A stretch of 64,000 nucleotides of DNA, taken from NCBI RefSeq assembly GCF_037154085.1, contig NZ_JBANRM010000002.1:248001-312000 (forward strand), in the 5' to 3' direction. The position numbers and the translations under genes were made by a program. Source of the DNA: Andeanibacterium fulvum (GTDB taxonomy: Bacteria > Pseudomonadota > Alphaproteobacteria > Sphingomonadales > Sphingomonadaceae). Of the stretch, positions 16,382 to 23,600 are shown piece after piece (the stretch's first letter is position 1; every line of letters starts with the position of its first letter). Under the pieces are notes generated by a model that was not told where the DNA came from, made no database searches, and was given only the letters and a program-made list of their open reading frames with translations.

Positions 16382-17215
16382 TCATATGGCGCCGCCATCA
16401 TGAGTGGCAGTCTTGCGTTCATTATAGAGGCGGATGATCGCCGCGGCGGTTTCCTCGATCGAGCGGCGGGTCACGTCGATCACCGGCCAGCCATTATCGG
16501 CGAACATGCGCCGGGCGAAGGCCACTTCCTTTTCCACCCGTTCCTCGTCCACATATGCCGTCTCTGTTCCCTCGTTGAGCGAAAGAAGCCGGTTGCGGCG
16601 GATCTCGATCAGGCGCTTGGGGGCAGTGGTCAGGCCCACCACCATCGGGTGGCGCAGGCCGAAGAGCGAAGTGGGCGGCGGGCTCTCCACCACCAACGGT
16701 ATATTGGCGACCTTGTAGCCGCGATTGGCGAGATAGATGCTGGTCGGCGTCTTGGATGTGCGGGAGACACCGGCAAGCACGATATCGGCTTCCTCCCATT
16801 CTTCCCACAGCACCCCGTCATCATGGGCGATGGTGTAATGGATCGCGTTGACGCGCGCGAAATAGGCCTCGTCCATCATGTGCTGGCGGCCCGGCCGCCC
16901 CACGGCCGCCTGGCCGAGCTGGTGCTCGAGCGCTTCGGTTACCGCGTCGAGTGCCGCGACCATCGGCAGGCCCACGGCGCGGCAATGTTCCTCCAGCCGC
17001 CTGCGTGTGTCGGGATTGACCAGAGTGAACAGCACCAGGCCCGAATTGGTACTCAATTCGCCCAGAATGCGCTCCAGATGCTGCTGGGAACGGACCATCG
17101 GCCAGAAATGGCGCACGATCTCGATCCCCTCGAACTGGGCGAGGGCTGCCTTGGCGATATTTTCCAGCGTTTCGCCGGTGGAATCCGATAGAAGATGCAG
17201 GTGAAGCCGGGTCAT
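16382..17215 (-). CDS. ppsR: PEP synthase / PPDK regulatory kinase-pyrophosphorylase
   Basis: The likely start is the ATG at 17213-17215, giving 277 residues beginning MTRLHLHLLSDSTGETLEN. A longer frame extends to a TTG at 17300-17302 but would run into the origin and past the conserved N-terminus. The P-loop-like motif is LAGVSRTSKTPTSIYLAN, the signature of the DUF299 bifunctional kinase/pyrophosphorylase that switches PEP synthase or pyruvate phosphate dikinase on and off. In many alphaproteobacteria this gene flanks oriC opposite hemE, exactly as here. Confidence 0.93.
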   Translation of the reverse strand: MTRLHLHLLSDSTGETLENIAKAALAQFEGIEIVRHFWPMVRSQQHLERILGELSTNSGLVLFTLVNPDTRRRLEEHCRAVGLPMVAALDAVTEALEHQLGQAAVGRPGRQHMMDEAYFARVNAIHYTIAHDDGVLWEEWEEADIVLAGVSRTSKTPTSIYLANRGYKVANIPLVVESPPPTSLFGLRHPMVVGLTTAPKRLIEIRRNRLLSLNEGTETAYVDEERVEKEVAFARRMFADNGWPVIDVTRRSIEETAAAIIRLYNERKTATHDGGAI

Positions 17216-17268
17216 CGCGCCAGGGGAAACCTTTGCCGATCCCGCCAGAACCGATGCAGACGGGGCCA

Positions 17269-17277
17269 TGTGGATAA
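17269..17277 (-). promoter_or_regulatory. DnaA box, perfect
   Basis: TGTGGATAA on the + strand, that is TTATCCACA on the - strand, an exact match to the DnaA consensus. It is the leftmost strong box in the putative oriC. Confidence 0.85.
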
Positions 17278-17361
17278 CACCCGGCATAAACCACGGGAGC
17301 AACCTCTGGACAAGTTCGGGGAGGGATTCACTCCCCGGATCGAGTCCTTCACCGGGCGAGA

Positions 17362-17401
17362 TGTGGACAGGTGGAAACGACTATCGACAGGCTGTGGACA
17401 G
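17362..17401 (-). promoter_or_regulatory. Two tandem near-consensus DnaA boxes
   Basis: TGTGGACAG occurs at 17362-17370 and again at 17393-17401. Both read CTGTCCACA on the - strand, two mismatches from consensus. They are spaced exactly 31 bp apart, and 93 bp (3 x 31) from the perfect box at 17269, placing all three on one DNA face if the pitch is about 10.4 bp. Confidence 0.65.
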
Positions 17402-17498
17402 CGGGGAAAGAGTCTCGTTGACGTCATATTCCCGCGATTCGAGTGTGCGCTCCGGCTGTTCATTGCGGGAGAAATCGGGCAAGGCGCGGCAATCCCCG

Positions 17499-17507
17499 AT
17501 ATCCACA
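17499..17507 (+). promoter_or_regulatory. DnaA box, one mismatch
   Basis: ATATCCACA differs from TTATCCACA only at the first base. It points toward the AT-rich stretch 14 bp away, opposite in orientation to the other boxes, as expected for the box next to the unwinding element. Confidence 0.7.
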
Positions 17508-17520
17508 GGACCAACAGAGT

Positions 17521-17557
17521 CCATAAACCTATATAAATAAATATCTTTATTTGGATT
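17521..17557. other. AT-rich putative DNA unwinding element
   Basis: 30 of these 37 bases are A or T in an otherwise strongly GC-rich region, with the core CTATATAAATAAATATC. It adjoins the last DnaA box and the hemE start, fitting a duplex unwinding element, though it may also contain the hemE -10 region. Confidence 0.7.
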
Positions 17558-17570
17558 GGACCTTCCCGCG

Positions 17571-18602
17571 ATGCCCGGCCCCCTTCTCGAAACGCTGCGT
17601 GGAACCAATGTCGCCAGGCGCCCGGTCTGGCTCATGCGCCAGGCAGGACGCTACCTTCCCGAATATCGCGCGCTGCGGGCGGAGAAGGGCGGTTTCCTCG
17701 AATTGGTCTATGATTCAGACGCCGCGGCAGAGATCACGATCCAGCCTTTGCGCCGCTTCGGTTTCGATGGGGCAATTCTGTTTTCCGACATCCTGATCGT
17801 GCCCTATGCAATGGGCCAGGATCTGAAGTTCCTTGCAGGCGAAGGCCCGCACCTCTCCCCTCGACTTGCAGATGTGGCTCTGGAAAGCCTCCAGGAGGTC
17901 CCTGAGCGCCTTTCTCCGATCTATGAGACCGTGAGCAAGGTGAAGGCCTCCCTTGCGCCTGAGGTGACCATGCTGGGCTTTGCAGGCAGTCCCTGGACTG
18001 TCGCAACCTACATGGTCGCAGGCGAAGGCAGCCGGGACCAGCATGTGACGCGCGAATATGCCTATCGCGATCCGCAGGCCTTCCAGGCGATCGTGGATGC
18101 GATCGTGGCAGTGACGGTGGAATATCTCTCCGGCCAGGTCCAGGCGGGGGCGGAAGCCCTGCAATTGTTCGACAGCTGGGCAGGCAGTCTGTCGCCCACG
18201 CAATATGAGCGCTGGGTGATCGCACCCAATGCGGCCATCGCCAGCGAAATGAAGCGCCGCCATCCCGATATTCCGCTGATCGGCTTCCCCAAGGGCTCGG
18301 GCGAGAAGCTCTCCGCCTATGCGCGCGAGACGGGCGTCGATGCCATCGGGGTGGACGAGACGGTCGATCCCCTCTGGGCCGCCAGGGCCCTGCCCGAGGG
18401 CATGCCGGTGCAGGGCAATCTCGATCCACTGCTGCTGCTTTCGGGCGGTGAGGAACTGGACCGGCAGGCCCGCATCGTGCTCGATGCCTTTGCCGGGCGC
18501 CCGCATGTGTTCAATCTGGGCCACGGGATCGGCCAGACCACACCCATCGCCAATGTCGAACGGCTGCTGGGCGTCGTGCGCGGCTGGTCTGCGCAGGGGT
18601 GA
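17571..18602 (+). CDS. hemE: Uroporphyrinogen III decarboxylase
   Basis: From the ATG at 17571 the protein has 343 residues; a TTG at 17556 would add five but lies in the AT-rich tract. The N-terminal signature is RRPVWLMRQAGRYLPEYR, and GFAGSPWTVATYM and FNLGHGIGQTTP are further conserved regions. It removes four carboxyl groups from uroporphyrinogen III to give coproporphyrinogen III in heme synthesis. It is first in a rightward block hemE-hemJ-rho. Its position next to oriC is conserved in alphaproteobacteria. Confidence 0.95.
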   Translation: MPGPLLETLRGTNVARRPVWLMRQAGRYLPEYRALRAEKGGFLELVYDSDAAAEITIQPLRRFGFDGAILFSDILIVPYAMGQDLKFLAGEGPHLSPRLADVALESLQEVPERLSPIYETVSKVKASLAPEVTMLGFAGSPWTVATYMVAGEGSRDQHVTREYAYRDPQAFQAIVDAIVAVTVEYLSGQVQAGAEALQLFDSWAGSLSPTQYERWVIAPNAAIASEMKRRHPDIPLIGFPKGSGEKLSAYARETGVDAIGVDETVDPLWAARALPEGMPVQGNLDPLLLLSGGEELDRQARIVLDAFAGRPHVFNLGHGIGQTTPIANVERLLGVVRGWSAQG

Positions 18603-18633
18603 TTTCTTCGGCGAAATGTTCTAAATCGCCGTC

Positions 18634-19077
18634 ATGCAGGACCTACTCTCCATGCTCTATTTCTGGCTCAAGGCCGGCCACATAATCTTCGTGATCTTCT
18701 GGATGGCCGGGCTCTTCATGCTGCCCCGCTATTTCGTCTACCATCAGGAATGTGCGCCGGATTCGCCCGAGAATGCCGTGTGGATCGATCGCGAACGCAA
18801 GCTGCTCAAGATCATCCTGCTGCCGTCGATTATCGTGGTCTGGGTATTGGGCCTGCTGCTTGCATGGCAGATCGGCGCGTTCAGCCAGGGCTGGTTCCAT
18901 GCCAAGCTGCTGCTGGTGCTGATCCTGTCAGGCTATCACGGCTGGCTTTCCGCCTATGCGAAGGCACTGGCCCGCGGAGAGCGCAAGCTTGTGGGCAAGA
19001 AGCTGCGCATGCTCAACGAAGTGCCCGGCATGGCCGCGGCGCTGATCGTGGTGCTGGTAGTCATCAAGCCCTTCTGA
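18634..19077 (+). CDS. hemJ: Protoporphyrinogen IX oxidase HemJ (CopD-like membrane protein)
   Basis: A 147-residue membrane protein with four predicted helices (about 6-26, 55-78, 85-103, 128-146). The histidine in LKAGHIIFVIFWMAGL and the segments LPRYFVYH and LSGYHGWL match HemJ, in which histidines coordinate heme. It oxidises protoporphyrinogen IX in the penultimate heme step and replaces HemG/HemY in many alphaproteobacteria. It follows hemE by 31 bp, consistent with a shared heme role. Confidence 0.88.
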   Translation: MQDLLSMLYFWLKAGHIIFVIFWMAGLFMLPRYFVYHQECAPDSPENAVWIDRERKLLKIILLPSIIVVWVLGLLLAWQIGAFSQGWFHAKLLLVLILSGYHGWLSAYAKALARGERKLVGKKLRMLNEVPGMAAALIVVLVVIKPF

Positions 19078-19280
19078 GGCTGGGTTTGACCGCTATCGGC
19101 CGCGATTCATTTGCGGCAGGCCGTGCGCCTGCCGCAGCCATTGCGAATTGACGGAAAGGCGCGGGGCGCCTATTTCCGACCCACTCCGGCTGTAGCCGCC
19201 ATTCCGGGCGGCAGGGTCCGCTTTCTCCAAGCCCATCAGGCCCGCCGGCTTCCCAACATTTCCCAAGTGGAACCGAGACA

Positions 19281-20537
19281 ATGCATCTGAAAGAACTCAA
19301 GAAGAGGACGCCGGCCGAACTGGTCGCCATGGCCGAGGAATATGAGGTCGAAGGCGCGTCCACCATGCGCCGGCAGGACCTGATGTTCGCCATCCTCAAG
19401 GAAGTGGCCGAAGACGGGGAGGAAATCCTCGGCGTCGGCACGATCGAAGTGCTGCAGGACGGCTTTGGCTTCCTGCGCAGCCCCGAAGCGAACTATCTCG
19501 CTGGTCCCGACGATATTTACGTTTCGCCCAACCAGGTCCGCAAATGGGGCCTGCGCACCGGCGATACGGTGGAAGGCGAAATCCGCGCGCCCAAGGATGG
19601 CGAACGCTATTTCGCGCTGACCAAGCTTACCAGCGTCAATTTCGATCATCCCGATGCAGTGCGTCATCGTACAAATTTCGATAACCTTACGCCGCTCTAT
19701 CCCGATGAGCGGCTTGTGCTCGACACGGTCGACCCTACCGTGAAGGACAAGTCGGCTCGTGTGATCGATCTGATCGCGCCGCAGGGCAAGGGCCAGCGCG
19801 CCCTGATCGTGGCGCCGCCGCGCACCGGTAAGACGGTGCTGCTGCAGAACATCGCCAAGGCCATCACTGACAATCACCCGGAAGTCTTCCTGATCGTTCT
19901 CCTGGTCGACGAACGTCCGGAAGAAGTGACCGACATGCAGCGTTCGGTGAAGGGCGAGGTGATTTCCTCCACCTTCGACGAACCGGCTTCGCGCCACGTT
20001 CAAGTCGCTGAAATGGTTATCGAAAAAGCCAAGCGTCTGGTCGAGCACAAGAAGGATGTCGTCATCCTGCTCGACTCGATCACTCGTCTCGGCCGCGCTT
20101 ACAACACCGTGGTGCCCAGCTCGGGCAAGGTGCTGACCGGCGGCGTGGACGCCAACGCGCTCCAGCGGCCGAAGCGCTTCTTCGGCGCCGCCCGCAATAT
20201 CGAGGAAGGCGGTTCGCTTTCCATCATCGCCACTGCGCTGATCGATACCGGCAGCCGCATGGACGAAGTGATCTTCGAAGAATTCAAGGGCACCGGTAAC
20301 TCGGAAATCGTGCTCGACCGCAAGGTTGCGGACAAGCGCATCTTCCCGGCACTGGATGTCGGAAAGAGCGGCACCCGCAAGGAAGAACTGCTGGTGGGCA
20401 AGGACCAGCTCAGCAAGATGTGGGTCCTGCGTCGTATCCTGATGCAGATGGGTACTGTGGATGCGATGGAATTCCTCCTCGACAAGATGAAGGATTCCAA
20501 GACCAACGAAGACTTTTTCGCGACGATGAACCAGTAA
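19281..20537 (+). CDS. rho: Transcription termination factor Rho
   Basis: A 418-residue Rho hexamer subunit. The N-terminal helical domain (MHLKELKKRTPAELVAMAEE) and the cold-shock-like RNA-binding domain with GFGFLRS at 61-67 are followed by the ATPase domain. The Walker A motif is APPRTGKT at 178-185, then LLVDERPEEVTDM and the Walker B region VVILLDSITRLGRAYN. The C-terminus holds GTGNSEIVLDR and RIFPALDVGKSGTR. A 203-bp leader without other genes precedes it, which could hold an autoregulatory Rho-dependent region; no specific element is clear. Confidence 0.97.
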   Translation: MHLKELKKRTPAELVAMAEEYEVEGASTMRRQDLMFAILKEVAEDGEEILGVGTIEVLQDGFGFLRSPEANYLAGPDDIYVSPNQVRKWGLRTGDTVEGEIRAPKDGERYFALTKLTSVNFDHPDAVRHRTNFDNLTPLYPDERLVLDTVDPTVKDKSARVIDLIAPQGKGQRALIVAPPRTGKTVLLQNIAKAITDNHPEVFLIVLLVDERPEEVTDMQRSVKGEVISSTFDEPASRHVQVAEMVIEKAKRLVEHKKDVVILLDSITRLGRAYNTVVPSSGKVLTGGVDANALQRPKRFFGAARNIEEGGSLSIIATALIDTGSRMDEVIFEEFKGTGNSEIVLDRKVADKRIFPALDVGKSGTRKEELLVGKDQLSKMWVLRRILMQMGTVDAMEFLLDKMKDSKTNEDFFATMNQ

Positions 20538-20544
20538 GGTTCGG

Positions 20545-21090
20545 ATGGCTGCCCGCCCTCCCTTCCGCTCGGTGGTTACCGGCGGACCGGGGGCGGGCAA
20601 GTCCACATTGCTCAATGCCGCGGCGGCAGCGGGCATGGCTGTTTCACCCGAAGTCGCCCGGGAAATCCTTCAGGCGCCGGGCGGCATGGAACTGCGTGAG
20701 CACAACCCCGTCGGCTTTGCCCAGGCAATGCTGGCGCACGAACTGGCAGCGTTCGAAGATAGTCTTCGTCAAGGTGTGACGGTGCTGTTCGATCGCGGCT
20801 TTCCCGACATAGCAGGCTTCCTTGACCTGGAGGGCCTACCTATTCCGCGCGAGCTTGAGCGGATCTGCCGGGATTTGCGTTATGAGGGCCCGATCTTCCG
20901 GGCGCCTCCCTGGCGTGAGATTTACGCTCAGGATGCGGAGCGGATTCAGGATTGGGAGGAAGCCGTGGCGAGCGATGCCGCGATCAGTTCCGCTTGGCGC
21001 CGTTTCGGCTACCAGTCTATCGATTTGCCCTTCGCACCGGTTGAGGATCGCCTGCGATTTGTCTGCGGAGTGTTGGACAATCGCGCCTAG
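20545..21090 (+). CDS. Small P-loop ATPase/kinase-like protein (AAA_28 type)
   Basis: A 181-residue single-domain P-loop protein. The Walker A is VVTGGPGAGKSTLLN near residues 10-24; VLFDRGFPDIAGFLD acts as the Walker B/substrate region, with a lid-like Arg-containing part around PPWREIYAQDAERIQ. The layout is that of AAA_28 NTPases, some of which resemble thymidylate or nicotinamide riboside kinases; the substrate is not known. It begins 7 bp after rho and its stop codon shares the palindromic CTAG with the convergent hydrolase gene. Confidence 0.82.
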   Translation: MAARPPFRSVVTGGPGAGKSTLLNAAAAAGMAVSPEVAREILQAPGGMELREHNPVGFAQAMLAHELAAFEDSLRQGVTVLFDRGFPDIAGFLDLEGLPIPRELERICRDLRYEGPIFRAPPWREIYAQDAERIQDWEEAVASDAAISSAWRRFGYQSIDLPFAPVEDRLRFVCGVLDNRA

Positions 21091-21785
21091 CCCAGAGCTT
21101 TCGCCAGAAAATCCTGTGTCCGCGCATCCGCCAGTTGCGCGCCTTCCTCGTTGCGCCGAGTGCCTGACGTCGCCGCGAAACCGTGGTCCAGCCCTTCATA
21201 ATCGTACAAAGTCACGCGGGGATGGTGATCGAGAGCCTTGTGCATCGCGGCTTGTGCCTCCGGTCCAACGAAATGGTCAGCCGTGGGAATGTGCAATAGC
21301 AGTGGGCGAGCGATGGCGTGGGATTCTTCCAGCATCTGGTCGATCATCACGCCATAATAGCCCACGCTGGCATCCACATCGGTACGGGTCGCTGCCATAT
21401 AGGCAAGCCTCCCACCAAGGCAGAAACCCACTGCGCCGACCTTCTCCACGCTCAGCTCTGCGCGGATGTATTTCACGCAGGCCTCGATATCCTTCACGCC
21501 GTCATCGGCGGAATATCGCATCATGTTGTCGATGGCCTGCTTGAACTCTGCCTCTACATCCGGATCGAGTTCGCTGCCCGGGGCAAAGCGCCAGAACAGG
21601 TCGGGCGCGATGGCGAGATAACCTTGTGCTGCCCAGTCTTCGCATTTCTTCACGATTCCGGCATTCACCCCGAAGATTTCAGAGATCACGATTACTACGG
21701 CGCGCGGTGAGCCTTCGGGGTGCGCACACCAGGCGGGAATTGCGCCTTCGCCAGCAAGCGCAGGAATGGAGATGTTGGTGGGCAT
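21087..21785 (-). CDS. Dienelactone hydrolase family protein
   Basis: About 232 residues from the ATG at 21783-21785, supported by GAGAGGAG 8 bases upstream. It is an alpha/beta hydrolase with the nucleophilic cysteine in VGAVGFCLGGRLAYM, a catalytic aspartate likely in IPTADHFVGPE, and the catalytic histidine in GLDHGFA. This Cys-Asp-His arrangement is that of dienelactone hydrolases (carboxymethylenebutenolidase), though the family is broad and the substrate here is unknown. No aromatic catabolism genes surround it. Confidence 0.9.
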   Translation of the reverse strand: MPTNISIPALAGEGAIPAWCAHPEGSPRAVVIVISEIFGVNAGIVKKCEDWAAQGYLAIAPDLFWRFAPGSELDPDVEAEFKQAIDNMMRYSADDGVKDIEACVKYIRAELSVEKVGAVGFCLGGRLAYMAATRTDVDASVGYYGVMIDQMLEESHAIARPLLLHIPTADHFVGPEAQAAMHKALDHHPRVTLYDYEGLDHGFAATSGTRRNEEGAQLADARTQDFLAKALG

Positions 21786-21926
21786 GGGGATGCTCCTCTC
21801 TCTGGTCAGGTGCGGCAAGCTATTGTCCGGAGATGGACTTTGCCAGTGCCCTGTGACAGCCTTGTAGCCTGAGGAACAGATCGCCATCTGTTTTAAGAGG
21901 CATTTTCGCCTGAGGAGGTTTGCGCG

Positions 21927-22193
21927 ATGAAGGTCCATGTCGAGATCGATTGCACCCCGGAAGAGGCGCGCCGCTTTATGGGATTGCCCGACGTGGAGAA
22001 GGCAAACCAAGCCTATATGGATGCGATCACCAAGGCGATGCAGGGCGTGTCGAGCGTCGATCAGTTGCAGGAATATGCCAGGAACCTCGCGCCGATGGGT
22101 CAGTTCGGGCTGAAGTTGTTCCAGAACTTCATGGAAAATGGCGCAGCCTTCACTCAGGGTGCCAAGGGCAAAGGCGATAAGTCCGACAATTGA
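21927..22193 (+). CDS. DUF6489 family small protein
   Basis: An 88-residue soluble, mostly helical protein beginning MKVHVEIDCTPEEARRFMG. The CTPEEARRFMGLPDVE stretch is typical of a family annotated as DUF6489 in sphingomonads; I recognise the pattern but cannot run a search. The C-terminus is glycine/lysine-rich. The start is supported by a strong GAGGAGG 9-14 bases upstream. It may head the transcript that continues into mnmE 56 bp later. Function unknown. Confidence 0.78.
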   Translation: MKVHVEIDCTPEEARRFMGLPDVEKANQAYMDAITKAMQGVSSVDQLQEYARNLAPMGQFGLKLFQNFMENGAAFTQGAKGKGDKSDN

Positions 22194-22249
22194 GGGCGCT
22201 TGTCGTGAGCGGCTGACGGCGGCGGGCGGATAGGCTAGGCGCTCGGCCC

Positions 22250-23524
22250 ATGGATACGATTTTTGCCCTGTCGAGCGGACAGCCTCCTGCAGGTGTCGCT
22301 GTGCTGCGTATCAGTGGCCCGCGTGCAGCAGAAGCTCTGCGCGAACTTGCGGGAAGTCTTCCCGAAGCGCGTCATGCAAGTCTCCGGACATTGCATAACG
22401 GATCGGGTGACGTGCTGGATCGTGCGTTGGTTCTGTGGTTTCCAGGTCCAAATACGGCAACGGGAGAAGACCTGGCTGAATTGCACTTGCACGGCGGTCG
22501 AGCAGTCATTGCAGCGGTAGAAGCTGCACTCGCCAACCTTTCCGGGCTGCGTCGCGCAGCGCCAGGCGAGTTTACGCGCAGGGCCTTCGCCAATGGCCGC
22601 ATCGATCTCGCCGAGGCGGAGGGTCTGGCCGATCTGCTCGCTGCCGAGACAGAGCTTCAGCGCCGTGTCGCGCTCGACATGGCGGAAGGGGTGTTTTCCC
22701 GGCAGGTGGCTGACTGGCGCGACCGGATATTGATCTGCTCTGCGCAGATTGAAGCTGTGCTGGACTTTGCAGATGAGGATGATGTTGCCTCACTTCCCAG
22801 CGAATTCACGGCGGAAATTCTAGGGTTGGCCAATGGCATTCGCGAGGCGCTCGACGCACCCCATGCCGAAACCCTGCGCGAAGGATTTCGCGTGGTTCTC
22901 GCAGGCCCACCTAATGCGGGTAAGTCTACCCTTTTCAACGCGTTGGTAGAGAGCGAAGCCGCAATTACGTCGCCCAGTGCCGGGACGACACGCGATGTGC
23001 TTGTCCGACCTGTTGCTTTGGGCGGGGTGCCCTTCAGTTTCATCGATACCGCCGGATTGCGCGATGAAGGAGCGGGAGAGATCGAGGCGATCGGTATCGC
23101 CCGTGCGCAGGCAGAATTGGAGCGTGCCGATCTCGTTCTCTGGCTTGGATCCGAAGGGCAGGGGCCTCAAGGTGCCTGGGATGTGGAGGCACAGATCGAC
23201 CTTCCGCACCATGATGCGAAGTCTGCTCCGAGCCATCGGGTCTCCGCCGTAAGTGGAGAAGGGATAGCCTCCCTGAAGCAGGATCTGATCGTGCTCGCGC
23301 AGGACGCGATGCCTAGGCCGGGGCAGGCGGCCCTCAGTGCGCGGCAGCGTGGGCTGCTGCGGGATGCGGTTGCGGCGCTTGAAGGTGCTGTCAGCCAGAG
23401 CGATCCGCTTTTGATAGCGGAGCAACTCCGATTGGGACGTGTTGCCTTTGACCGCCTGATTGGCCGCGCGGCGACAGAGGATATGCTGGACGCATTGTTT
23501 GGCCGCTTCTGTATCGGGAAATAG
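22250..23524 (+). CDS. mnmE: tRNA modification GTPase MnmE
   Basis: A 424-residue MnmE. The N-terminal folate-binding domain (1-115) has GEFTRRAFANGRIDLAEAEG. The inserted G domain holds the P-loop AGPPNAGKSTLFN (about 218-230), the switch SAGTTRDV and DTAGLRDE. The C-terminal CIGK motif provides the conserved cysteine at 421. With MnmG it makes the 5-carboxymethylaminomethyl group of wobble uridine in certain tRNAs. mnmG follows 76 bp later, separated by a parS site. Confidence 0.96.
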   Translation: MDTIFALSSGQPPAGVAVLRISGPRAAEALRELAGSLPEARHASLRTLHNGSGDVLDRALVLWFPGPNTATGEDLAELHLHGGRAVIAAVEAALANLSGLRRAAPGEFTRRAFANGRIDLAEAEGLADLLAAETELQRRVALDMAEGVFSRQVADWRDRILICSAQIEAVLDFADEDDVASLPSEFTAEILGLANGIREALDAPHAETLREGFRVVLAGPPNAGKSTLFNALVESEAAITSPSAGTTRDVLVRPVALGGVPFSFIDTAGLRDEGAGEIEAIGIARAQAELERADLVLWLGSEGQGPQGAWDVEAQIDLPHHDAKSAPSHRVSAVSGEGIASLKQDLIVLAQDAMPRPGQAALSARQRGLLRDAVAALEGAVSQSDPLLIAEQLRLGRVAFDRLIGRAATEDMLDALFGRFCIGK

Positions 23525-23537
23525 ATCGCACCACTGA

Positions 23538-23553
23538 TGTTTCACGTGAAACA
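23538..23553. promoter_or_regulatory. parS: parS site (perfect)
   Basis: TGTTTCACGTGAAACA, an exact match to the bacterial parS consensus, inside a 20-bp palindrome (23536-23555). It lies in the mnmE-mnmG intergenic gap, about 6 kb from the putative origin and 3.4 kb before parB, and should nucleate ParB. Confidence 0.95.
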
Positions 23554-23600
23554 TCGCAAGTCTTTGACCGGAGTCGTGGGACGAAGTAACGGGCTGGCTC

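Larger units (their letters stand above)
17216..17570. other. oriC: Probable chromosomal replication origin (oriC)
   Basis: This 355-bp gene-free stretch between divergent ppsR and hemE has the features of an alphaproteobacterial oriC. It holds one perfect and three near-consensus DnaA boxes, an AT-rich tract at its right end, and five GANTC sites at 17325, 17342, 17410, 17436 and 17517. Genes run away from it on both sides. The hemE-flanking position is established for Caulobacter and Rickettsia. Its function here is inferred, not demonstrated; the hemE promoter must also lie inside it. Confidence 0.85.

Noticed and set aside
17300..17302. TTG as start of ppsR
   Set aside because: It would add 29 residues not shared with the family and run through the origin boxes; the ATG at 17213-17215 gives the conserved N-terminus.
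19236..20636. 466-codon frame on the - strand opposite rho
   Set aside because: Shadow of rho; no recognisable protein.
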